A stretch of 10,720 nt of DNA from the NCBI GenBank assembly GCA_019309665.1, contig JAFDFV010000040.1, positions 1 through 10,720 on the forward strand, written 5' to 3'. The notes beneath the pieces are model-generated. The model saw nothing but the letters and a program-made list of their open reading frames with translations. It was not told where the DNA came from and ran no database searches. Made by a program: the position numbers and the translations under genes. How positions within the stretch are numbered: position 1 is the stretch's first letter; the number at the start of each line of letters is the position of its first letter. Below are positions 6,737 through 10,720 of the stretch, piece after piece. Source of the stretch: Deltaproteobacteria bacterium (lineage in GTDB: Bacteria; Desulfobacterota; Desulfobacteria; Desulfobacterales; ETH-SRB1).

Positions 6737-6751
6737 TCAAATGGTTGTCAA
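6723..6751 (-). promoter_or_regulatory. sigma-70 promoter of the metal operon
   Basis: On the minus strand TTGACA (6751-6746), a 17-base spacer, and TATAAA (6728-6723). This is a full -35 match and a 5 of 6 -10 match at ideal spacing. Transcription should start near 6715 and read into the 106-aa secreted protein gene. Confidence 0.75.
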
Positions 6752-6931
6752 CGTCAAGTGTAGTTTTAAGTTTTAAGTCTTAAATCCTATTTGATCATTC
6801 GGAATGGCTCGGCAATTACCTAACCGCACAGGTTGAAAAGTTTTGGTAAATGCTTTATTTTGCCGATTTTGGGGACTTGGAGAAAAAAGGTGCTCGCAAA
6901 ATATACAAACATGTTATTTTGGCTCATTTTA

Positions 6932-6947
6932 ACTACAATTATGTAGT
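6932..6947. repeat. short perfect inverted repeat in the intergenic centre
   Basis: ACTACA (6932-6937) and TGTAGT (6942-6947) flank ATTA. It could be a regulator site about 120 bases upstream of the sigma-54 promoter, but a 6-base palindrome in AT-rich DNA may arise by chance. Confidence 0.3.
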
Positions 6948-7066
6948 ATATATAAGCCCATCCAACATATTTGTAATTAATCAACGTTTGCTCCCTGTTG
7001 TATCTTAGATATAAATATTTAGTGATTAAAGATAGTTAACCCAAAATAGTGCTGTTATCGGCGAAG

Positions 7067-7082
7067 TGGCACGTCCTTTGCT
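7067..7082 (+). promoter_or_regulatory. sigma-54 (-24/-12) promoter of glnK-amtB
   Basis: TGGCACG-TCCT-TTGCT is an exact match to the consensus TGGCACG-N4-TTGCW, with the GG and GC dinucleotides at the required spacing. Transcription would start near 7092, giving a leader of about 40 nt before the P-II gene. It implies control by an enhancer-binding activator such as NtrC or NifA under nitrogen limitation. Confidence 0.92.
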
Positions 7083-7133
7083 TTATCATTTATACAAACA
7101 TTTACAATTTATGATCTAAAAGGAGAGCATTAA

Positions 7134-7472
7134 ATGAAAAAAATCGAAGCAATTATTAAACCATTTAAACTGGACGAAGTAAAGGACGCACTGAACGATA
7201 TCGGTGTGTCTGGCATGACTATCAGCGAGGTCAAGGGGTTCGGGCGACAGCGGGGGCACAAAGAGATCTATCGCGGTGCCGAATACCAGGTGGATTTTAT
7301 ACCAAAGATGAAGATCGATGTGGTGGTTGATTCATCCATGGCAGATAAAGTTGTGTCCATTATTTCTGAAAAGGCCAATACAGGCAAGATCGGTGACGGC
7401 AAAATATTTGTATCGCCATTAGATAAAGTAATCCGCATCAGAACCGGTGAAACCAACAAGGATGCCATTTAA
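7134..7472 (+). CDS. glnK: P-II nitrogen regulatory protein (GlnK/GlnB family)
   Basis: Small trimeric cytoplasmic signal protein that senses ATP/ADP and 2-oxoglutarate and binds targets such as AmtB. The 112-residue length is typical. The T-loop carries GFGRQRGHKEIYRGAEY (35-51) with Tyr51, the residue uridylylated in proteobacteria, followed by QVDFIPKMKIDVVV. The B-loop region TGKIGDGKIFV (83-93) and C-terminal RIRTGE (103-108) are also standard. AGGAG at 7121-7125 precedes the ATG by eight bases. It is 17 nt upstream of amtB, so GlnK (the AmtB partner) is the most likely paralogue, although GlnB and GlnK cannot be separated by sequence alone. Expression is from the sigma-54 promoter at 7067. 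No nifI-type features are evident. Confidence 0.95.
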   Translation: MKKIEAIIKPFKLDEVKDALNDIGVSGMTISEVKGFGRQRGHKEIYRGAEYQVDFIPKMKIDVVVDSSMADKVVSIISEKANTGKIGDGKIFVSPLDKVIRIRTGETNKDAI

Positions 7473-7489
7473 TAAGGAGGTTAACAATT

Positions 7490-8821
7490 ATGAAAACTCT
7501 TATGCTGACTTTACTTTTAACAGTGAGCAACCTTTCCATTGCCTGGGCCGGGGATGGGGCGGTCACACCGGAATCAAATAAAACAGCTATTGATTTGGTG
7601 CAGGCCAACGCTGATTACGTATGGACAATGGTTGCAGCGGCGCTTGTTTTTTTCATGCAGGCTGGTTTTGCCCTGGTTGAGGCAGGATTTACGCGAGCTA
7701 AAAACGCTGTGAACATAATGATGAAAAATCTCATGGATTTTTCAGTTGGATCACTGGCATTCTGGGCTATCGGGTTTGGCCTGATGTTTGGTGTGTCCAA
7801 CTCCGGTTGGCTTGGAACATCCGGATTTTTCTTAAGCGATTTTTCGCCGGATGGTGATCCATGGGTCCTGGCATTCTGGATGTTTCAGGTAGTTTTCGCT
7901 GCTACAGCAGCAACTATAGTATCTGGAGCAATGGCAGAAAGAACTAAGTTTGTTGGCTACTTAATTTACAGCGTTTGTATAAGCGCTTTGATTTATCCCG
8001 TGTTCGGAAGCTGGGCATGGGGAAGCCTTTTTCATGGAAACGGCTGGCTTGAAGGGCTAGGATTTATTGATTTTGCAGGGTCCACAGTAGTTCACTCTGT
8101 GGGCGGATGGGCTGCTTTGGCAGGCACCATTGTCCTTGGACCGCGCTTGGGCAAATACATAAAAGACGGGGGGATAAAGCCGATATTGGGGCATAATATA
8201 CCGTTGGCTGCTCTTGGAGTCTTTATTCTGTGGCTTGGATGGTTTGGTTTTAACCCTGGCTCCACTACTGCAGCATCAAAAGACATTGCCATGATTTTTG
8301 TAAATACAAACCTGGCTGCGGCAGCCGCGGCAGTTATGGCGATGATCACATCATGGATTAAGTTCGGTAAACCAGAAGTGGGTATGAGTTTAAACGGAGC
8401 GCTTGCCGGCTTGGTGGCGATTACCGCTGGATGCGCGAACGTATCACCAACAAGCTCGATCATTATCGGAGCTATTGCGGGGATTATTGTTGTCTTTGCA
8501 GTCATCATGTTTGACAGGATTAAAGTGGATGACCCGGTTGGCGCCATATCAGTCCATGGTGTAAATGGTGCCTGGGGCACACTGGCAGCCGGTATTTTCA
8601 ATATGGGAGGCACAACAGGAAAAATTATCGGTGTGCAGCTTCTGGGGATTGCAGCCTGTTTTGTATGGACATTCACAGCAGCCTATATTTTGTTTAAAAT
8701 AATTGACATGACCATAGGCCTGAGAGTTTCACCTGAAGAAGAAGCTAAAGGTCTGGATCTTGCGGAGCATGCCGGCAATGCCTATCCTGACTTTGAGGTT
8801 TCAGCATATTCGCAGCAGTAA
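7490..8821 (+). CDS. amtB: ammonium transporter AmtB
   Basis: Trimeric inner-membrane ammonium channel of the Amt/Rh family, 443 residues. A signal peptide (1-20, ending SIAWA) precedes eleven expected membrane helices. Visible functional residues are Asp194 in FIDFAGSTVVH, the first pore histidine His202, the second in ISVHGVNG (His356), the MFQ phenylalanine of the gate (Phe132), Trp174/176 in GSWAWG, and LGWFGFNPGS (249-258). The C-terminal tail (RVSPEEEAKGLDLAEHAGNAYPDF) is the segment that controls opening and contacts P-II. AAGGAGG at 7474-7480 lies nine bases before the ATG. It is co-transcribed with the P-II gene, which is expected to plug the channel when ammonium rises. A strong terminator follows. 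Confidence 0.97.
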   Translation: MKTLMLTLLLTVSNLSIAWAGDGAVTPESNKTAIDLVQANADYVWTMVAAALVFFMQAGFALVEAGFTRAKNAVNIMMKNLMDFSVGSLAFWAIGFGLMFGVSNSGWLGTSGFFLSDFSPDGDPWVLAFWMFQVVFAATAATIVSGAMAERTKFVGYLIYSVCISALIYPVFGSWAWGSLFHGNGWLEGLGFIDFAGSTVVHSVGGWAALAGTIVLGPRLGKYIKDGGIKPILGHNIPLAALGVFILWLGWFGFNPGSTTAASKDIAMIFVNTNLAAAAAAVMAMITSWIKFGKPEVGMSLNGALAGLVAITAGCANVSPTSSIIIGAIAGIIVVFAVIMFDRIKVDDPVGAISVHGVNGAWGTLAAGIFNMGGTTGKIIGVQLLGIAACFVWTFTAAYILFKIIDMTIGLRVSPEEEAKGLDLAEHAGNAYPDFEVSAYSQQ

Positions 8822-8831
8822 TAATTTATGA

Positions 8832-8867
8832 GTCATACCTGCGCTTATGTGCGGGTATGACTTTTTT
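8832..8867 (+). terminator. intrinsic terminator of glnK-amtB
   Basis: A 13-base stem (GTCATACCTGCGC with GTGCGGGTATGAC, one G-T pair and one mismatch), a TTAT loop and six T residues (8862-8867), starting 10 nt after the amtB stop. The porin gene downstream is therefore probably expressed from its own promoter. Confidence 0.92.
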
Positions 8868-8926
8868 AGCACTTTAAATTTATAGTATAGGAATTTCCAT
8901 TTTTAATCAATTCTATCAATAGGTTA

Positions 8927-8987
8927 GTAGGGGCGACCCTTGTGGTCGCCCTAATCGAATCAGGGCGATCACAAGGATCGCCCCTAC
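8927..8987. repeat. dispersed double-hairpin palindromic repeat (full copy)
   Basis: Two inverted 26-base arms, GTAGGGGCGACCC...GGTCGCCCT (8927-8952) and its reverse (8962-8987), around nine bases. The arms differ at two positions, and each arm is itself a hairpin (GGGCGACC with GGTCGCCC; GGGCGATC with GATCGCCC), so the two differences restore pairing within each arm. A third arm is at 1044-1069. Sequences of this GTAGGGGCGA type are, as I recall, common high-copy intergenic repeats in many bacterial genomes. It lies between amtB and the porin gene. Confidence 0.9.
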
Positions 8988-9061
8988 GAAAAAAACAATA
9001 TAATTACAACCTGAAAGCCCGCACCGAAGTGCGCTAATTTAAAAATTGAAAGGAATTAAAA

Positions 9062-9847
9062 ATGAAGAAGGCAATCTTAAGACTCGCAACATTGATTTTA
9101 GTATTAATCGTAGGTAGTTCTATTGTTATGGCTGAAGAAGATAAACCAACGGCGTCTGCTGATGTAGGAGTTTTTGATAAATACGTATGGCGTGGTTATG
9201 AGCTGAGTGACGACAGTGTAGTAATTCAGCCATCAATCACGATGTCTTACAAGGATTTTAGCTTAAACCTTTGGGGCAACCTTGACACAAGGATGGATAA
9301 TGATACTCATTCGAACCAGTTTAACGAGACAGATATGACCCTCTCATATGATAAAGAATTCGGGCCGGTTTGTTTGGGAGTGGGTTATATTTATTACGGT
9401 CTTGATGATGCTGATGATAGCGAGGAAATTTATTTAAGCATAGGAATTGATACCATATTATCTCCAACGCTTACTGCTTACCGTGAAACAGCCCACCTTC
9501 CGTCATGGTATTTTATTTTTGCTGTATCTCATTCATTTGAGCTGCCTAAGGACATAACCCTGGATCTGGCAGGTTCAGTTGGTTACTATTATGCTGACAA
9601 TGCAGATGATTTTGCTGAATATAACAGCCAGCTCGAAGCTTCCAACGATCCGTATCGCAGTTTTCATGATGGCCTTGTTTCTATCGGTCTGACAATTCCG
9701 CTTACGGAATATATGACCTTAAGTCCTGTGGTGTCTTATTCATTCCCGTTAACAGGCGATGCAGACAATCATATTGCCGCGGTTAATCCTTATAGCGATG
9801 ATTCTGATTATGTGTATGGCGGGGCTACTGTATCTATTGCTTTTTAA
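9062..9847 (+). CDS. outer-membrane beta-barrel protein, TorF-like putative porin
   Basis: A 261-residue protein with a signal peptide (1-24, ending SIVMA) and alternating beta-strand sequence throughout, ending in an aromatic C-terminal strand (GGATVSIAF) as outer-membrane barrels do. The start of the mature part, SADVGVFDKYVWRGYELSDDSVVIQPS, is the hallmark of the TorF/TIGR02001 putative porin family, recognised from memory. Acidic turns (DDADDSEE, DNADDF) face outward or to the periplasm. Such genes often lie beside P-II and amt genes in related bacteria, which suggests a role in letting ammonium or another nitrogen source cross the outer membrane; this is inference. The ATG has GAAAGGAA upstream. 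The 194 bases between the amtB terminator and this gene hold the palindromic repeat and a small CGCAC-CGAA-GTGCG hairpin at 9020-9033; no clear promoter is seen. Confidence 0.8.
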   Translation: MKKAILRLATLILVLIVGSSIVMAEEDKPTASADVGVFDKYVWRGYELSDDSVVIQPSITMSYKDFSLNLWGNLDTRMDNDTHSNQFNETDMTLSYDKEFGPVCLGVGYIYYGLDDADDSEEIYLSIGIDTILSPTLTAYRETAHLPSWYFIFAVSHSFELPKDITLDLAGSVGYYYADNADDFAEYNSQLEASNDPYRSFHDGLVSIGLTIPLTEYMTLSPVVSYSFPLTGDADNHIAAVNPYSDDSDYVYGGATVSIAF

Positions 9848-9862
9848 AGTTTTGTTGATTTA

Positions 9863-9964
9863 TCGTGCCCGTCTGTTACAACGGCGTTTCAGATGCGCAC
9901 GAGATTTAGGGTCGTGTCTGTCAGTTACAACGGCGTTTCGGACAGACGCGGCTCTAATTTTTTT
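9863..9964 (+). repeat. two tandem hairpins with an identical loop, second followed by a T-run
   Basis: Hairpin 1 has 13-base arms (9863-9875 and 9890-9902, one mismatch and one G-T pair). Hairpin 2 has 10-base arms (CGTGTCTGTC at 9913-9922 and GACAGACGCG at 9941-9950, one G-T pair). Both carry the same 16 bases, GTTACAACGGCGTTTC (9875-9890 and 9924-9939), as loop, although the stems differ. Seven T residues at 9958-9964 start eight bases after the second stem. It may act as the terminator of the porin gene, be a REP-like repeat pair, or form the upstream control region of nifA. Confidence 0.7.
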
Positions 9965-9984
9965 CCGTCTATTATAGAGGTAAG

Positions 9985-10720
9985 ATGCAATCTTCCAGCC
10001 GTTCAGCTTTAGAAAGAAAGGTACAGGAGTTAACTGTTCTTTATGAAATCAGCCGGCTTCTTGTATCAACTTCTGATCCAAAGGAAAATTTAGGATCTAT
10101 TCTTGACATACTTCATTCCAGAATGGGTATGGAGCGAGGTACTATCACTCTTTTGGATCCATCAACCGACTTACGGATGAAGAAATGAGAAGAGGGCAGT
10201 ATCATGTGGGTGAGGGGATTACAGGGAAGGTAGTGGAAGATGGAGATCCGATTATTGTATTAAGAGTGGGCGAGGAACCGTTATTTTTAAATCGGACCGG
10301 AGCACGCAGAGACATCCGGAAAAACAACATTTCATTCATCTGTGTACCCATTAAGATAGGGACATTTGCTTGCGGAGCCCTGAGTGTAGATCGGCTTTTT
10401 AGCGAGGAAATCTCTTTTGAAGAAGATCTGAGATTGCTGACCATTATTGCTTCTAATGTAGCGCAGGCTATAAGAATCAGTAGAATGATGGAGGACGAAA
10501 GGAACCGCCTTAAAAACGAAAATTTAACCTTTCGAGAAAAGCTCAAAGAACGATACAGCTTTCATAACATCGTGGGCAGCAGCAATAAAATGCGAGAGGT
10601 CTTTGAAATGATCGACCATGTTGCTGCCAGCGATGCCACCGTGCTCATCAGGGGAGAAAGCGGTACAGGCAAGGAGCTTGTGGCCAATGCAATCCATTAC
10701 AATAGCATGAGGGCGGAAAA
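9985..10720 (+). pseudogene. nifA: nifA, sigma-54-dependent nitrogen fixation activator, frameshifted and cut by the window end
   Basis: Transcriptional activator of nitrogen-fixation genes; it binds enhancer sites and opens sigma-54 promoters by ATP hydrolysis. Frame one (from ATG 9985, AGAGGT just upstream) encodes the start of the GAF domain: VQELTVLYEISRLL ... MGMERGTITLLDPSTD, then stops at 10186-10188. From about 10173 a second frame continues the same protein: TDEEMRRGQYHVGEGITGKVVE, EEPLFLNRTGARRDI, ISFICVPIKIG, GALSVDRLF, then the AAA+ start IRGESGTGKELVANAIHYNS with Walker A. It stays open to the window end. NifA homologues, as I remember them, have about ten more residues (ending ...HGL) between DPST and TDEEM, so a deletion of length 1 mod 3 is likely. 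NifA is preferred over NtrC because of the GAF domain and its motifs. Whether it is a true pseudogene or an assembly fault is open. Confidence 0.83.

Larger units (their letters stand above)
6649..7133. other. divergent intergenic region between metal and ammonium operons
   Basis: 485 bases without a credible gene. It holds the sigma-70 promoter, palindromic operator and leader hairpin of the metal operon at its left end, and the sigma-54 promoter of glnK-amtB at its right end. The centre (about 6780-7060) is AT-rich and contains one short perfect inverted repeat (6932-6947). I searched by eye for NifA sites (TGT-N10-ACA) and NtrC sites upstream of the sigma-54 promoter and found no convincing one. 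Confidence 0.8.

Noticed and set aside
6781..7066. Possible NifA (TGT-N10-ACA), NtrC or IHF sites upstream of the sigma-54 promoter
   Set aside because: Checked by eye on both strands; only near misses (for example AATCAA-N3-TTG near 6978) that fail the spacing or fixed bases.
7111..7119. Two-codon mini-frame (ATG ATC TAA) just before the glnK ribosome site
   Set aside because: No Shine-Dalgarno of its own and nothing else suggesting a leader peptide.
8092..8676. Long open frame on the minus strand inside amtB
   Set aside because: It is antisense to a clear AmtB with all key residues, has no ribosome site, and its low-complexity Pro/Ala/Ile composition is what the complement of a membrane protein gives.
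10202..10546. Open frame on the minus strand inside nifA
   Set aside because: Fully antisense to conserved NifA GAF/AAA+ sequence; Ser/Leu-rich translation with no recognisable domain.
1..10720. CRISPR array, tRNA, rRNA, insertion sequence transposase or phage genes
   Set aside because: No regularly spaced repeats, cloverleaf, ribosomal or transposase-like sequence was seen on either strand.

Overview
The window looks like a nitrogen-fixing, Gram-negative anaerobe of the Desulfobacterota (old Deltaproteobacteria) type. This is inferred from the moderately AT-rich sequence, an outer-membrane barrel protein, a sigma-54 promoter, a NifA-type activator and the style of the proteins. No rRNA or other marker gene fixes the taxon.

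Left half (minus strand, about 55-6648): one long metal-import operon, read from right to left. In transcription order it holds a small secreted protein (106 aa), an AAA ATPase with a winged-helix region (483 aa), a membrane-anchored periplasmic protein resembling DUF6162 (210 aa), a ZnuA-like binding protein, a ZnuC-like ATPase, a ZnuB-like permease, a second small secreted protein related to the first, and a second metal-binding protein of another subfamily that is broken by a frameshifting internal deletion. Genes are close-packed, often 1-45 nt apart. The exception is the 145-nt znuC-znuB gap, which holds an elaborate inverted and direct repeat structure. A near-consensus sigma-70 promoter precedes the operon, and a 20-bp near-perfect palindrome covers its -10 box, as expected for a Zur/Fur-type repressor site.

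Middle (6649-7133): a divergent AT-rich intergenic region with the metal-operon promoter on one side and, on the other, an exact match to the sigma-54 (-24/-12) consensus.

Right half (plus strand): a P-II signal protein gene (glnK type), amtB, a strong intrinsic terminator, a dispersed palindromic repeat, a TorF-like outer-membrane porin, two tandem hairpins with a shared loop, and the 5' part of nifA (GAF domain, then the start of the sigma-54-interacting AAA+ domain). The nifA copy also carries a small internal deletion that shifts the frame. The arrangement suggests a nitrogen circuit in which a sigma-54 activator (NtrC or NifA) drives glnK-amtB, and P-II gates AmtB and possibly NifA.

The main points of interest are the two similar deletion/frameshift lesions, the repeat architecture between znuC and znuB, repeat arms whose base pairs covary, an AAA ATPase inside a metal-uptake operon, and two secreted paralogues that would both expose a histidine at their mature N-terminus.
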